Counted from the first letter of the stretch, positions 39,442-49,691 are shown. The stretch is DNA of 64,000 nucleotides from an uncultured Opitutia bacterium (GCA_903919185.1 CAIXHF010000007.1:1-64000), one strand, 5' to 3'. Notes: a model not told the origin generated them from the letters alone. Made by a program: numbers and translations.

Positions 39442-39780
39442 ATGGAAGTCCACGCTCTCACCCGTTTTGCCCGCATGTCGCCCCAGAAGGTGCGCGAAGT
39501 CGCCCGCCAGATTCAGGGTCTCCCTGCCGAGGAAGCCGTCCAGCTCCTCCGCTTCATCCCTCGCAAGTCAGCTCGCCTCCTGTCCAAGACCTTGGCCAGT
39601 GCGATTGCCAACGCCGAGAACAACCACCAGCTCTCCAGCGCTGATCTCATCATCGTTTCCGCCACGGTGAACCAAGGTCCCGTGCTTAAGCGCTCGATGC
39701 CGGCCGCGCGCGGCTCGGCCCACCCAATCCACAAGTCTATGAGCCACATCCGCATCGCGCTGGGCTCGGCCACTAAGTAA
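39442..39780 (+). CDS. rplV: 50S ribosomal protein L22
   Basis: FARMSPQKVREVARQIQG...GPVLKRSMPAARGSAHPIHKSMSHIRIAL. Confidence 0.97.
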   Translation: MEVHALTRFARMSPQKVREVARQIQGLPAEEAVQLLRFIPRKSARLLSKTLASAIANAENNHQLSSADLIIVSATVNQGPVLKRSMPAARGSAHPIHKSMSHIRIALGSATK

Positions 39781-39799
39781 CCCCCTTACAAACCACACA

Positions 39800-40447
39800 A
39801 TGGGACAGAAAGTAAATCCGATCGGCTTCCGTCTAGCCGTCCGCCGCAACTGGGAATCTCGCTGGTTCGCAACGACGCGCGATGGCGCCTTCGCTCGCAA
39901 CATCCTCGAGGACTACCGCATCCGCGAGTTTCTCAAGGAAAAGCTCCGCCAGGCTGCTGTCCCCCGCATCTTCATCGAACGCGCCGGCCCGAAGGTCCGC
40001 GTCCGTATTTGGACCGCCCGTCCGGGCGTCGTCATCGGCCGCAAGGGCGATGAACTCAAGAAGCTCCGCGAGGAAATCGCCGTCGTCGCCGGTAAGGCGA
40101 AGGCCGAGGACGTCATCCTCGAAGTCAACGAAGTGAAGCGCCCCGACCTCGTGGCCCAGCTCGTGGCCGAAAACGTCGCCCTGCAGCTTGAGCGCCGCAT
40201 CTCTTTCCGCCGCGCTATGAAGAAGGCCATCCAGTCCACGATGCAGAACGGTGCCGATGGCATCCGTCTCCGCCTCGGCGGTCGCCTCGGTGGTGCTGAA
40301 ATCGCCCGTGTTGAGTCCGCGCGCGTCGGTCGCGTTCCGCTCCACACCCTGCGCGAGAACATTGACTACGGTTTCGCCGAAGCCCGCACCCTCTACGGCA
40401 AACTCGGCATCAAGTGCTGGATTTGCGCTAAGGACTCCGAGTTCTAA
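39800..40447 (+). CDS. rpsC: 30S ribosomal protein S3
   Basis: MGQKVNPIGFRLAVRRNWESRW; KH-domain GVVIGRKGDELKKL. Confidence 0.98.
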   Translation: MGQKVNPIGFRLAVRRNWESRWFATTRDGAFARNILEDYRIREFLKEKLRQAAVPRIFIERAGPKVRVRIWTARPGVVIGRKGDELKKLREEIAVVAGKAKAEDVILEVNEVKRPDLVAQLVAENVALQLERRISFRRAMKKAIQSTMQNGADGIRLRLGGRLGGAEIARVESARVGRVPLHTLRENIDYGFAEARTLYGKLGIKCWICAKDSEF

Positions 40448-40484
40448 ACCGCCCCCGTCCCCCTCTAACTAAAGACCCGCTTCC

Positions 40485-40913
40485 ATGGCCAATCTTCAAC
40501 CCGCCCGCACTAAGTGGCGCAAACACCGCAAAGGCAAGATTCGCGGTAATGCCACGACCTGCAACACCCTCGCTTTCGGTGATTTCGGTATCCAGTCGCT
40601 GGACCGTGCCCGTATTCCTGCCAACCAGATCGAGGCTGCCCGTATCGCCATCTCCCGCGCCTTGAAGCGTAAGGGCAAGATGTGGATGCGTATCTTCCCC
40701 CACACCCCGGTGACCCGGAAGCCCGCCGAAGTCCGAATGGGCTCTGGTAAGGGTAGCGTCGAGTACTACGTGGCTGTGATTAAGCCTGGCACCATGCTTT
40801 TTGAGGTGGGTGGCGTGACGATCACCGTCGCCCGCGAGGCCATGCGCCTAGCCGACACGAAGCTCCAGGTCCGTTGCCGCTTCCTCGCCCGTGAAGAACT
40901 CGAAAAGTATTGA
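40485..40913 (+). CDS. rplP: 50S ribosomal protein L16
   Basis: ARTKWRKHRKGKIRG...HTPVTRKPAEVRMGSGKGSVEYYVAVIKPG. Confidence 0.98.
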   Translation: MANLQPARTKWRKHRKGKIRGNATTCNTLAFGDFGIQSLDRARIPANQIEAARIAISRALKRKGKMWMRIFPHTPVTRKPAEVRMGSGKGSVEYYVAVIKPGTMLFEVGGVTITVAREAMRLADTKLQVRCRFLAREELEKY

Positions 40914-40954
40914 TGCCTAAGGCCTTCCTCACTCATAACTGACCTCTTTTCCCG

Positions 40955-41179
40955 ATGCGTACCTACCAAAAAGGCAAGCCTTCCCCCGCCTCCGCGCTGC
41001 GTCCCCTCGCCGCCGCTGAGCTCCTGAAGCGCGTGCGCGAAGCCCGCGAGGAACTCCTCCAGCTCCGTCTTCGTAAGGCGACCGGCGCTGTCGAAAACTC
41101 TGCCCGTTTCCGTTTCCTCCGCGCCGACATCGCCCGATGCCTGACGGTGCTGAAGGCTCAGGCCACCGCCGCTAAGTAA
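40955..41179 (+). CDS. rpmC: 50S ribosomal protein L29
   Basis: EELLQLRLRKATGAVENSARFRFLRADIARCLTVL; operon position. Confidence 0.92.
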   Translation: MRTYQKGKPSPASALRPLAAAELLKRVREAREELLQLRLRKATGAVENSARFRFLRADIARCLTVLKAQATAAK

Positions 41180-41198
41180 CCCTTAAACCATTATTCCG

Positions 41199-41483
41199 AT
41201 GTCCGAGACCCGCTCCAACCGCAAGACCCTCATCGGCTTCGTCGCCACCCGTTCGGGCGACAAGTCCGTGAAGGTTAATTTCCAATACACCGTCCTTCAC
41301 CCCGTTTACGGCAAGGAAGTGAAGCGCCGCACCGTGCTCCACGCCCATGACGAGAAGAACGAATGCAAGGTGGGCGATAAGGTCGAGATTATGGAGACTC
41401 GCCCACTGTCCAAGCTCAAGCGCTGGCGCGTGATTCGCGTCGTCGAAGCCGCGAAGGTGGCTGCCCAGCCGATTGACGGCTAA
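41199..41483 (+). CDS. rpsQ: 30S ribosomal protein S17
   Basis: RKTLIGFVATRSGDKSVKVNFQYTVLHPVYGKEVKRR...VGDKVEIMETRPLSKLKRWRV. Confidence 0.97.
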   Translation: MSETRSNRKTLIGFVATRSGDKSVKVNFQYTVLHPVYGKEVKRRTVLHAHDEKNECKVGDKVEIMETRPLSKLKRWRVIRVVEAAKVAAQPIDG

Positions 41484-41504
41484 TCACCCCCACTACCTAC
41501 TTTT

Positions 41505-41870
41505 ATGCTTCAGATGCTTTCCCGACTCGACGTCGCCGATAATACCGGCGCTCGTCAGGTCCAGATGATCCGCCGCCTTGGCCAGATCACCGACACCGCC
41601 GGTATCGGCGACGTCATCATTTGCTCCGTCAAGGACTCGACCCCCGATGCCCAGTGCAAGAAGGGCAGCGTTGTCCGCGCCGTCATCGTTCGCACCGTAG
41701 CACCGATTCGTCGTAACGACGGCAGCTACTTGCGCTTCGACTCGAACGCGGTCGTCATCCTGGACGACAACGGCAACCCGAAGGGTACCCGCATCTTCGG
41801 GCCCGTCGCCCGCGAACTCCGCGGCAAGAACTTCATGAAGATCATTTCCCTCGCTCCCGAGGTCCTCTAA
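41505..41870 (+). CDS. rplN: 50S ribosomal protein L14
   Basis: [19 protein letters not shown]...[28 protein letters not shown]. Confidence 0.98.
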   Translation: MLQMLSRLDVADNTGARQVQMIRRLGQITDTAGIGDVIICSVKDSTPDAQCKKGSVVRAVIVRTVAPIRRNDGSYLRFDSNAVVILDDNGNPKGTRIFGPVARELRGKNFMKIISLAPEVL

Positions 41871-41876
41871 TCCGCC

Positions 41877-42149
41877 ATGTCTAAGACTGATATCAAACGA
41901 GGCGACGAAGTCGTCATCATCGCCGGTGCCGATAAGGGCAAGCGCGGTGAAATCCTCACCTACGATCGGGATGCGGAACGCGTCACCATCAAAGGCCTTA
42001 ACCTCGTCAAGCGCCACCTTAAGCGCACGCAGGAAGGCACTGGCGGCATCACCGAGAAGGAAGCTCCGATTCATCGCTCGAACGTGATGCTCGGTTCCCT
42101 CTGGGACGCTCGTCGTGCCAAGAAGCCGGCCAAGAAGGCCGCTAAGTAA
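41877..42149 (+). CDS. rplX: 50S ribosomal protein L24
   Basis: KRGDEVVIIAGADKGKRGEIL (KOW motif). Confidence 0.96.
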   Translation: MSKTDIKRGDEVVIIAGADKGKRGEILTYDRDAERVTIKGLNLVKRHLKRTQEGTGGITEKEAPIHRSNVMLGSLWDARRAKKPAKKAAK

Positions 42150-42181
42150 CCCCGACGAAACCACCCGAGATTTACACGAAG

Positions 42182-42766
42182 ATGTCTACCAAGCCCTACC
42201 TTAAGAAGGCCTACCTCGAGAAGGTCGTCCCCGAGCTCATCAAGGCCCGCGGTTACAAGAACGTCCACCAGGTCCCGAACCTCACCAAGATTGTCCTTAA
42301 CTCAGCTTTTAAGGCTGAAGCTGATAAGGCCCACATGGCCGAAGTCGTGAAGGAAATTACCAAGCTGTCCGGTCAAAAGCCGATCATCACCTACGCTTCC
42401 AAGAGCGTCGCGAGCTTTAAGGTGCGTGAAGGCATGCCCCTCGGCTGCGTGGTTACCCTCCGGGGTGCCCGCATGTGGGAATTCATGCTCCGCCTCACCG
42501 CGGTGGCTCTCCCGATGATTCGCGACTTCCGCGGCGTCAGTAACCGTCTCGACGGTCGGGGTAACTTCTCCCTCGGGATTGTGGACCACACCATCTTCCC
42601 CGAAACCCAAGCCGACGGTTCGCAGCGTGCGAATATCGGCATGGACGTCGTCATCGTGACGACCGCCACGACCGACGACGAAGGCCGCGAACTACTCCGC
42701 ATGCTCGGCATGCCGTTCCGCCGCTCCTCTGCCGCCACCGAAGCCGCCGCCACCGCGAAGGCCTAA
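42182..42766 (+). CDS. rplE: 50S ribosomal protein L5
   Basis: NLTKIVLNSAFKAEADK...GQKPIITYASKSVASFKVREGMPLGCVVTLRG...NFSLGIVDHTIFPE. Confidence 0.97.
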   Translation: MSTKPYLKKAYLEKVVPELIKARGYKNVHQVPNLTKIVLNSAFKAEADKAHMAEVVKEITKLSGQKPIITYASKSVASFKVREGMPLGCVVTLRGARMWEFMLRLTAVALPMIRDFRGVSNRLDGRGNFSLGIVDHTIFPETQADGSQRANIGMDVVIVTTATTDDEGRELLRMLGMPFRRSSAATEAAATAKA

Positions 42767-42787
42767 CCCCTCACCTTACACACCAGT

Positions 42788-43093
42788 ATGGCCAAGAAGT
42801 CTGTCATTCAACGCGCCCTCAAGCGCGATCGCCTCGTCGCCAAGCACGCTGCCAAGCGCGCTGAGCTCAAGGCAATCCTCCTCAGCCCGAAGACCACTGA
42901 GGAAGAATTCTACGTTGCCCAGCGCAAGCTCACCGAGTTGCCCCGCAACTCGTCGAAGGTTCGTCATAAGAATCGCTGCGCCATCTCGGGTCGTCCACGT
43001 GCGTTCATTCGCAAGTTCGGCCTCTCCCGTATCACCTTCCGCGAACTGGCCCTTGGTGGCCAGATTCCTGGTGTCACCAAGGCATCCTGGTAA
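42788..43093 (+). CDS. rpsN: 30S ribosomal protein S14 (zinc-independent type)
   Basis: 101 aa; [49 protein letters not shown]. Confidence 0.97.
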   Translation: MAKKSVIQRALKRDRLVAKHAAKRAELKAILLSPKTTEEEFYVAQRKLTELPRNSSKVRHKNRCAISGRPRAFIRKFGLSRITFRELALGGQIPGVTKASW

Positions 43094-43111
43094 CCTCCGA
43101 CCGCAACGACT

Positions 43112-43510
43112 ATGTCCGCTTCTAACGATACCATCGGAGATTTCCTGACCTCCATCCGCAACGCATCTAAGGCCGAGAGGGCTACGATTGTCGTCCAGTG
43201 GTCGCGCCTCCGCGAAGGCGTGGCCCGCATCCTCACGGAGGCCGGCTACGTTGCCAGTTTCCGCAAGGCTGAGCGCGAAGAAAAGCCCGTCCTCGAACTC
43301 ACCCTCAAGTACGTCTCTGGCGTGCCTGCTATCACCAGCATCGAGCGCGTCTCGACCCCTGGCCGCCGCGTCTACGCTGGCTACACCACCGTGCCGAAGG
43401 TGATCGGTGGCATGGGTGTCTCCATCCTTACCACTTCCCGTGGCGTCATGACCGATGCCGAAGCTCGTCGCCAGAAGGTTGGCGGCGAACTCCTCGCCAA
43501 GGTCTGGTAA
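43112..43510 (+). CDS. rpsH: 30S ribosomal protein S8
   Basis: NDTIGDFLTSIRNASKA...GMGVSILTTSRGVMTDAEARRQKVGGELLAKVW. Confidence 0.97.
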   Translation: MSASNDTIGDFLTSIRNASKAERATIVVQWSRLREGVARILTEAGYVASFRKAEREEKPVLELTLKYVSGVPAITSIERVSTPGRRVYAGYTTVPKVIGGMGVSILTTSRGVMTDAEARRQKVGGELLAKVW

Positions 43511-43533
43511 CCCAACCCCCTAACAAAAAAGTC

Positions 43534-44070
43534 ATGAGCCGCATTGGCAAACAACCCGTCCCCGTCCCCGCCTCCGTCAAGGTAGCGATTAACGGTCAGA
43601 CCATCTCTATCGAAGGCCCGAAGGGTAAGCTTTCGCACACGTTCCCTGCCCAGATTGGCGTGACCGTCGACAAGTCCGTCGTCCAAGTCGCTGACCTCTC
43701 TGAAAAGAAGGACGCTGGTCCTGTCTTTGGTACCACTCGCGCCATCATCCGTAACATGGTGGAAGGCGTTGAGAAGGGCTACAGCAAGACCCTCCTCATT
43801 GAAGGCGTCGGTTTCAAGGCCGCCCTCAAGGGTAACGTCCTCGATCTCGCCCTCGGTTACTCCCACCCGATTCGTTATACCGTACCTGTGGGCGTCACGG
43901 TCGTCGTCACCGACGGCACGAAGCTCCTCATCTCCGGTGCCGATCGCCACATGGTTGGCCAGGTCGCTGCCTCCATCAAACTCTACAAGCCGGTCGAGCC
44001 TTATAAGGGCAAGGGTGTTCGCGTCGAAGGCGAATACGTCCGCCGCAAGGAAGGCAAGAAGACTGCCTAA
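43534..44070 (+). CDS. rplF: 50S ribosomal protein L6
   Basis: SRIGKQPVPVPASVKVAINGQTISIEGPKGKL...PYKGKGVRVEGEYVRRKEGKK. Confidence 0.98.
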   Translation: MSRIGKQPVPVPASVKVAINGQTISIEGPKGKLSHTFPAQIGVTVDKSVVQVADLSEKKDAGPVFGTTRAIIRNMVEGVEKGYSKTLLIEGVGFKAALKGNVLDLALGYSHPIRYTVPVGVTVVVTDGTKLLISGADRHMVGQVAASIKLYKPVEPYKGKGVRVEGEYVRRKEGKKTA

Positions 44071-44090
44071 CCCGCTCGCCACTCACCTTC

Positions 44091-44453
44091 ATGAATATTT
44101 CCAAGAAGAACCTGCTCGTGCAGAAGCGCCGCTGGCGCATCCGCAAGACGGTGCAAGGCACCGCCGCCCGTCCGCGCCTCGCGCTCAAGCTGACCCATCT
44201 CCACCTCTACGCCCAAGCGATCGACGACGACCGTGGTGTGACCCTCGTGGCCACTGCCACTACCTCGAAGGATTTCCGCGGCCAAAAGCTCCGTCCGACC
44301 GTCGCCGGTGCCACCGCTTTCGGTGCCGCTTTCGGCGCGAAGGCCAAAGCCGCTGGTCTCACCACCGTGGTCTTCGACCGTGCTGGTCGCCGTTACCATG
44401 GCGCCGTCAAGGCGTTTGCCGATGCCGCCCGCGCCGCTGGCCTCCTCTTCTAA
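44091..44453 (+). CDS. rplR: 50S ribosomal protein L18
   Basis: [35 protein letters not shown]...[28 protein letters not shown]. Confidence 0.96.
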   Translation: MNISKKNLLVQKRRWRIRKTVQGTAARPRLALKLTHLHLYAQAIDDDRGVTLVATATTSKDFRGQKLRPTVAGATAFGAAFGAKAKAAGLTTVVFDRAGRRYHGAVKAFADAARAAGLLF

Positions 44454-44463
44454 TAAAAATTCC

Positions 44464-45105
44464 ATGAGCGAAGAAACCAAGAAAGCTGCGGCCCCAGCCA
44501 CCCCTGCTGGCAACACCAGTCCTGCTGGTAACGCCGGTCCTGGCCCTGGCGGCGACCGTCGTGGTCCTGGCGGTAACAATAACCGTCGTGGTCCTGGTGG
44601 CCCGGGCGGTCCCCGCGGCCCACGCCGCGACAACCGCAACGAAGGTCCTGCTTCCGAATACAACGACAAGGTCGTGCACATCAACCGTTGCTCGAAGGTC
44701 GTCAAAGGTGGCCGTCGTTTCAACTTCGCTGCGCTCATCGTGGCCGGTGATGGCAAAGGTCGCGTCGGCGTCGGTTACGGCAAGGCCAAGGAAGTGCCCG
44801 ATGCTATCCGCAAGGGTACCGACCGTGCTCACCGCGCCCTCGTCCACGTCAATCTTCGCAATAACACCATCCCGCACGAAGTCATCGGCCGCGCTGATGG
44901 TGGTGTCGTCATGCTCCGTCCGGCTTCGCCAGGTACCGGCCTCATCGCCGGCGGCGGCGTCCGTGCTGTCCTCGAAGTGGTCGGACTTAAGGACGTCCTC
45001 TCGAAGTCCATGGGGTCTAATAACCCTCAGGCCATCGTGAAGGCGACCCTCGATGGTCTCGCCCAGCTCCGCACGCTCGAACAAATCAAGTCCCTCCGCG
45101 CTTAA
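44464..45105 (+). CDS. rpsE: 30S ribosomal protein S5 with Gly/Pro/Arg-rich N-terminal extension
   Basis: [49 protein letters not shown]; start at MSEETKK (ORF opens upstream at 44308). Confidence 0.97.
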   Translation: MSEETKKAAAPATPAGNTSPAGNAGPGPGGDRRGPGGNNNRRGPGGPGGPRGPRRDNRNEGPASEYNDKVVHINRCSKVVKGGRRFNFAALIVAGDGKGRVGVGYGKAKEVPDAIRKGTDRAHRALVHVNLRNNTIPHEVIGRADGGVVMLRPASPGTGLIAGGGVRAVLEVVGLKDVLSKSMGSNNPQAIVKATLDGLAQLRTLEQIKSLRA

Positions 45106-45120
45106 GCGGACCTCCCAACT

Positions 45121-45582
45121 ATGAAGCTCCATTCTTTGCCCGCTATTAAGGGCTCCACTCACCGTCACAAGATCCTCGGCCGCGGCCGCGGTACGGGTCA
45201 CGGTAAGACTTCCGGTCGTGGTCACAAGGGCATGAAGGCCCGTTCTGGTGGCGGCCACCGCCCCGGTTTCGAAGGCGGCCAGATGCCCCTTTACCGTCGT
45301 CTGCCTAAGCGTGGTTTCAATAACGTGAACCGTATTGATTACGCCGTGGTTAACCTCCGCGATATCGAAGCGCTCGAAGGCTCCACCCTTGGCCTCGCTG
45401 AGTTCAAGGCCCAGGGCGTACTCCGCTCCAACGCCCCGCTCCTTAAGGTGCTGGCAACGGGCGAAATCACCCGCGCCGTCACCGTTTCGGCCCATCGTTT
45501 CTCCGAAGCTGCTAAGCAGAAGATCCTCGCCGCTGGCGGTAAGGTCATCGAGCTCGCAGTCAAGGCGACGAAGGCGGAGTAA
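45121..45582 (+). CDS. rplO: 50S ribosomal protein L15
   Basis: RHKILGRGRGTGHGKTSGRGHKGMKARSGGGHRPGFEGGQMPLYRRLPKRGF. Confidence 0.98.
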   Translation: MKLHSLPAIKGSTHRHKILGRGRGTGHGKTSGRGHKGMKARSGGGHRPGFEGGQMPLYRRLPKRGFNNVNRIDYAVVNLRDIEALEGSTLGLAEFKAQGVLRSNAPLLKVLATGEITRAVTVSAHRFSEAAKQKILAAGGKVIELAVKATKAE

Positions 45583-45605
45583 CCTTCGGAAAGACGCCTT
45601 CCGCG

Positions 45606-47144
45606 ATGTTTTCGGCTTTTGCCAATTGCTGGAGGATTCCTGAACTCAGGGCCCGTCTGCTAGCGACGGTCGCCCTCGTGTTCGTGGCGCGTATCGGGGC
45701 GAACATCCCGTTGCCGGGCATCGACCCGAAGGAGATCATGGACTACTACCACACGTTATCTGACAGGTCGTCGGGCGGCGTGGTGGCCATGTATAACATG
45801 TTTACAGGCGGTGCGCTCCTCAAGGGCGCCATCTTCTCCTTGGGTATCATGCCCTACATTAGTGCTTCGATCATCATGCAGTTGATGTCGGCGGTGGTGC
45901 CTTCCATCGCCCGCCTCCAGCAGGAAGGCGATGTCGGCCGCCAAAAGGTCGCCCAGTATTCCCGCTATCTGACCATTATCATCGCGGTAGTCCAGTCGGC
46001 CTTACTATTAGGCGCCTTCTGTAATCCTGGTAAGGCTGGTATGGCCCTCGGCTTAAATGGCTTCGCCGGCCAGATTGTGATCATGGAGAATAAGACTCTC
46101 TTCGTTTGTCTCGGCGTGACGCTCCTGACTGCCGGTTCCATCGTCATGCTGTGGTTGGGGGAGCAAATCACCCAGCGCGGTATTGGTAATGGCACTTCCG
46201 TTCTGATTACCATTGGCATCTTGGCCGACATCCCCGGTGCGATCACCAGTTTTGTCGATATGACTTTTGGAGGTAAAATCGGCGCCGCCGCCGGGGGCGG
46301 CCATGGGTGGGAAAAGGCTGCGGGCATGATTATCCTCTTCGTCCTCGTGACTGCGGCGATGGTCGCCATCAATCAGGCCGTCCGTAAGATTCCTATCCAG
46401 TACGCCCAGCGCATGGTCGGGAAAAAGATGTATGGGGCGCAGACTAATTACCTGCCGCTCAAGGTGAACTATGCGGGCGTGATGCCGGTTATCTTCGCCG
46501 GGGCGATTCTCAGCTTCCCGCCGATGCTCCTCAACCCATTGAGTACGCTGCCAACCCTCAAGCGATCTCACGTCGAATTCCTGCGCGGTTTGGCTGATCT
46601 CTTCCAGAGTCGCGGTTGGTTCCACTACATCTCGTACGCGGTCCTCATCTTCGGCTTCAGTTACTTCTGGATTTCCATCATGTTCCGCCCGGTGCAGATC
46701 GCGGATGACCTCAAGAAGAACAACGGTTACATCCTCGGCGTGCGTCCTGGCGAACACACCGCGGCCTTCCTAGATTTCGTGATGACCCGCCTGACGGTGG
46801 CGGGTTCACTCTTCCTGCTCATCATCGCGCTGATGCCTGACTTGTTCATGCTGCAGCTGGAATTCCCGGCTCGTCTCGCTACCTTCCTCGGTGGCACGGG
46901 TGGCCTCATCACCGTTGGCGTCATGCTCGACACGATGCGCCAGATTGAGACCTACCTCCTGCAGCGTAACTACGACGGTTTTTTGAAAAAGGGTCGGATC
47001 GGCAGCTTGCCAGTGCCGGCTCCTGCCCAGCGTCCGGCTGATTCCGCTTCCGCCCTCGGTTCCATGGAGAGGACCTGCATGGTGCTCTTCGTCCTCGGGG
47101 TGGCCGCTTGGATTGCCAACCACTGGGGTTCGTTCGCTAAGTAA
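45606..47144 (+). CDS. secY: Preprotein translocase subunit SecY
   Basis: IGANIPLPGIDP, FSLGIMPYISASIIMQLM, RGIGNGTSVLITIGI; multi-TM. Confidence 0.97.
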   Translation: MFSAFANCWRIPELRARLLATVALVFVARIGANIPLPGIDPKEIMDYYHTLSDRSSGGVVAMYNMFTGGALLKGAIFSLGIMPYISASIIMQLMSAVVPSIARLQQEGDVGRQKVAQYSRYLTIIIAVVQSALLLGAFCNPGKAGMALGLNGFAGQIVIMENKTLFVCLGVTLLTAGSIVMLWLGEQITQRGIGNGTSVLITIGILADIPGAITSFVDMTFGGKIGAAAGGGHGWEKAAGMIILFVLVTAAMVAINQAVRKIPIQYAQRMVGKKMYGAQTNYLPLKVNYAGVMPVIFAGAILSFPPMLLNPLSTLPTLKRSHVEFLRGLADLFQSRGWFHYISYAVLIFGFSYFWISIMFRPVQIADDLKKNNGYILGVRPGEHTAAFLDFVMTRLTVAGSLFLLIIALMPDLFMLQLEFPARLATFLGGTGGLITVGVMLDTMRQIETYLLQRNYDGFLKKGRIGSLPVPAPAQRPADSASALGSMERTCMVLFVLGVAAWIANHWGSFAK

Positions 47145-47156
47145 GCCTTTCCTCGG

Positions 47157-47918
47157 ATGATTGATCTAAAGTCGGAGGAGGAGGTAAGCCGGATGCGGGC
47201 TGCTTGTGCCGCTGCCGCCCGGGTACTCCAAGATCTCTCGTCTCTGGTTGTTCCAGGCGTTTCGACCGCTGGCCTCGACGCCGCCGCCCGCGGCCTCATG
47301 ACTCGCCATGGCTGCGAGAGCGCCTGCCACGGCTACGTGGTGGGCCGCCTGACCTACCCCGGTTACGTCTGCATCTCCGTGAACGACGAAATCGTCCATG
47401 GGATCGGTGCCCCTGACCGAATCATCCGCGACGGTGACCTGGTCTCGCTCGACGTTGTCGTCCGCCGCGATGGGTTCATCGGCGACAACGCCCGAACCAT
47501 CGTGGTCGGTAACGCCCCCGCCGAAGCTCAAGCCCTCTGCCGGGATACCCAAAATGCTCTCCATGCCGGCATCGCGGCCGTGAAGCCCGGGAATAGGGTG
47601 GGGGACATTTCGGCCGCCATCCAGGCAGCCTTAAGCCCCCAAGGGTATGGCATCGTCCGCGACTTCGTGGGCCATGGTGTTGGGCGCCACATGCACGAAG
47701 AGCCGCAAATCCCTAATTTTGGCAAGGCGGGTACGGGTGCTAAACTATTGCCTGGTATGGCTTTAGCTATTGAGCCGATGGTTAATTTAGGCACCCACAA
47801 GATCGTCATGGGTGCAGACGGTTGGACCGCCCGGACCGCTGACGGGAAGGTTTCCGCCCACTTCGAACACACAGTTTTAGTGACCGAAAATGGGGCTGAA
47901 ATCCTGACCCTGCCATAA
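47157..47918 (+). CDS. map: Methionine aminopeptidase type I
   Basis: [19 protein letters not shown]-like region, [34 protein letters not shown]. Confidence 0.97.
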   Translation: MIDLKSEEEVSRMRAACAAAARVLQDLSSLVVPGVSTAGLDAAARGLMTRHGCESACHGYVVGRLTYPGYVCISVNDEIVHGIGAPDRIIRDGDLVSLDVVVRRDGFIGDNARTIVVGNAPAEAQALCRDTQNALHAGIAAVKPGNRVGDISAAIQAALSPQGYGIVRDFVGHGVGRHMHEEPQIPNFGKAGTGAKLLPGMALAIEPMVNLGTHKIVMGADGWTARTADGKVSAHFEHTVLVTENGAEILTLP

Positions 47919-47997
47919 AGTATATTTTTTGCTTCCAAATCCACCCAGAACCTTCAAGTTCCGACCTCTTTCCCACCTTCCAACCAGCACGGACACC

Positions 47998-48378
47998 ATG
48001 CCACGAATCCTCGGCGTAGACATTCCCAACAACAAGAAAGTAGAGTACTCGCTCCGCTATATCTATGGTATCGGCCCCTGCCGCGCCACAGAGATTTGCG
48101 ATGCCCTCGGCTTCGACCCCGCCATGCGCGCGTCGAATCTGTCGGAAGAGCAGCTCAACAAGATTGTCGAGTACATCGTCCGCATGGGCTACAAGTGCGA
48201 GGGTGACCTGCGCCGTGACATCGCGCAGAACTTGAAGCGCCTCCAGGCCATCAAGTGCTACCGCGGCCTCCGCCACTTCCGTGGCCTCCCGGTCCGTGGT
48301 CAGCGTACCCGTACCAACGCTCGTACCCGTAAGGGTAAGCGGAAGACCGTCGGCGTCGCCGCGGCCCCTGCTAAGTAA
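47998..48378 (+). CDS. rpsM: 30S ribosomal protein S13
   Basis: [26 protein letters not shown]...[18 protein letters not shown]; start trimmed from ORF start 47929. Confidence 0.98.
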   Translation: MPRILGVDIPNNKKVEYSLRYIYGIGPCRATEICDALGFDPAMRASNLSEEQLNKIVEYIVRMGYKCEGDLRRDIAQNLKRLQAIKCYRGLRHFRGLPVRGQRTRTNARTRKGKRKTVGVAAAPAK

Positions 48379-48405
48379 ACATTTAACCACTACATATATT
48401 TCCCG

Positions 48406-48966
48406 ATGAGCGAAGAAGCCCCCAAGACCCCCAAGGCACGCAAGCCTAAGGCTGCCGCGCCTGATGCTGCTGCCCCTGTTACCGCACCGGTGACCGACGT
48501 GACCGCTGCTGCGGGCGCTGCCCCCGCGGCCGCTCCTGAGCGCAAGGAGATCACGGCCAAGGAACTCCTTGGCGAAGAAATCGGCGAGATCAAGGTGCGT
48601 CGCGCCAAGGGCTCGAAGAACATCACCGTTGGTATCGTCCACGTCCTCGCGACTTTCAATAACACCAAGGTTACTATCACCGATGCCAACGGCAACGTGA
48701 TTTCTTGGGGTAGCGCCGGTCGCCACCAGTTCCGTGGTTCCCGCAAGTCCACCGCTTACGCCGCTCAGGTTGTCTGCCAAGAAGCCGCCAAGCTCGCCAT
48801 GGCCCACGGCCTCAAGGACGTCTCCGTTCGCGTGAAGGGTCCAGGTATGGGTCGCGATAGCGCCATCCGTGCCTTGCAGCTCCTCGGCCTCAATGTCTCT
48901 TCGATCGTCGACACCACGCCGATCCCTCACAACGGCTGCCGCCCGCCCAAGCGTCGCCGCGTCTAA
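48406..48966 (+). CDS. rpsK: 30S ribosomal protein S11 with long Ala/Pro-rich N-terminal extension
   Basis: [30 protein letters not shown]...[22 protein letters not shown]...[16 protein letters not shown]. Confidence 0.98.
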   Translation: MSEEAPKTPKARKPKAAAPDAAAPVTAPVTDVTAAAGAAPAAAPERKEITAKELLGEEIGEIKVRRAKGSKNITVGIVHVLATFNNTKVTITDANGNVISWGSAGRHQFRGSRKSTAYAAQVVCQEAAKLAMAHGLKDVSVRVKGPGMGRDSAIRALQLLGLNVSSIVDTTPIPHNGCRPPKRRRV

Positions 48967-49052
48967 GTCTTTCCCGCTTTCCGCATCACCGTCCGGTTAT
49001 GGCAACCCGGGCGGGTCCTTCCCTCCGCCACCTCTACTCATAAAAAACTCCT

Positions 49053-49661
49053 ATGTCTCGTTACACCGGTCCCACTACGAAGCTTAACCGTCGCTTCGGT
49101 CAGAATATTTTCCCCACCTCCAAGGGTGAAGAGCGCCGTCCATACCCTCCGGGTATCCACGGTAAGACGACGCGCCGCAAGGTGTCCGAATACGGCGTCG
49201 GCCTCAATGAGAAGCAGAAGCTTCGCATGATGTACGGCATGACTGAAAAGCAGTTTCGCCTTTCCTTTGAACGCGCTAAGCGCCAAGGCGGCGTCGCCGG
49301 CGACAACTTCCTGCGCATCTTGGAGACCCGCCTCGACAACGTCGTCTTCCGCCTCGGTTTCGCTAACTCCCGCTCCGCTGCTCGCCAACTCGTCTCCCAC
49401 GGCCACGTCCGTATCGATGGCCGCAAGGTGGACGTCGCCAGCTTCACCGTCGCCCCCGGCCACGAGATTGAAATCCGCGACCGTACCTCCTCTAAGCAGC
49501 TCGCCACCCGCGCCATCGAAGAAGGCCAGGGTCGGGCCGCCCCGGCTTGGCTCGTCACCTTGACCGATCAGCTCAAGGGTCAGATGGTTCGTGAACCCGC
49601 GAAGGAAGAACTCCCGCGCGACATCAACGTCCAGATCATCGTCGAATTCTACAGCCGCTAA
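49053..49661 (+). CDS. rpsD: 30S ribosomal protein S4
   Basis: MSRYTGPTTKLNRRFGQ...KQKLRMMYGMTEKQFR...LDNVVFRLGFANSRSAARQLVSHGHVRIDGRKV. Confidence 0.98.
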   Translation: MSRYTGPTTKLNRRFGQNIFPTSKGEERRPYPPGIHGKTTRRKVSEYGVGLNEKQKLRMMYGMTEKQFRLSFERAKRQGGVAGDNFLRILETRLDNVVFRLGFANSRSAARQLVSHGHVRIDGRKVDVASFTVAPGHEIEIRDRTSSKQLATRAIEEGQGRAAPAWLVTLTDQLKGQMVREPAKEELPRDINVQIIVEFYSR

Positions 49662-49691
49662 CCCCCAGCCCATCCTCACGGAACCAACGTC

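Noticed and set aside
44407-45495. 362-aa minus-strand ORF antisense to rpsE/rplO
   Set aside because: Antisense shadow ORF of highly biased ribosomal genes.
47919-47997. 79-nt map-rpsM gap with TATATT-like sequence near 47921
   Set aside because: Could be an internal promoter but no convincing -35 or spacing; not called.
47806-48930. 374-aa minus-strand ORF antisense to map end/rpsM/rpsK
   Set aside because: Antisense shadow ORF.
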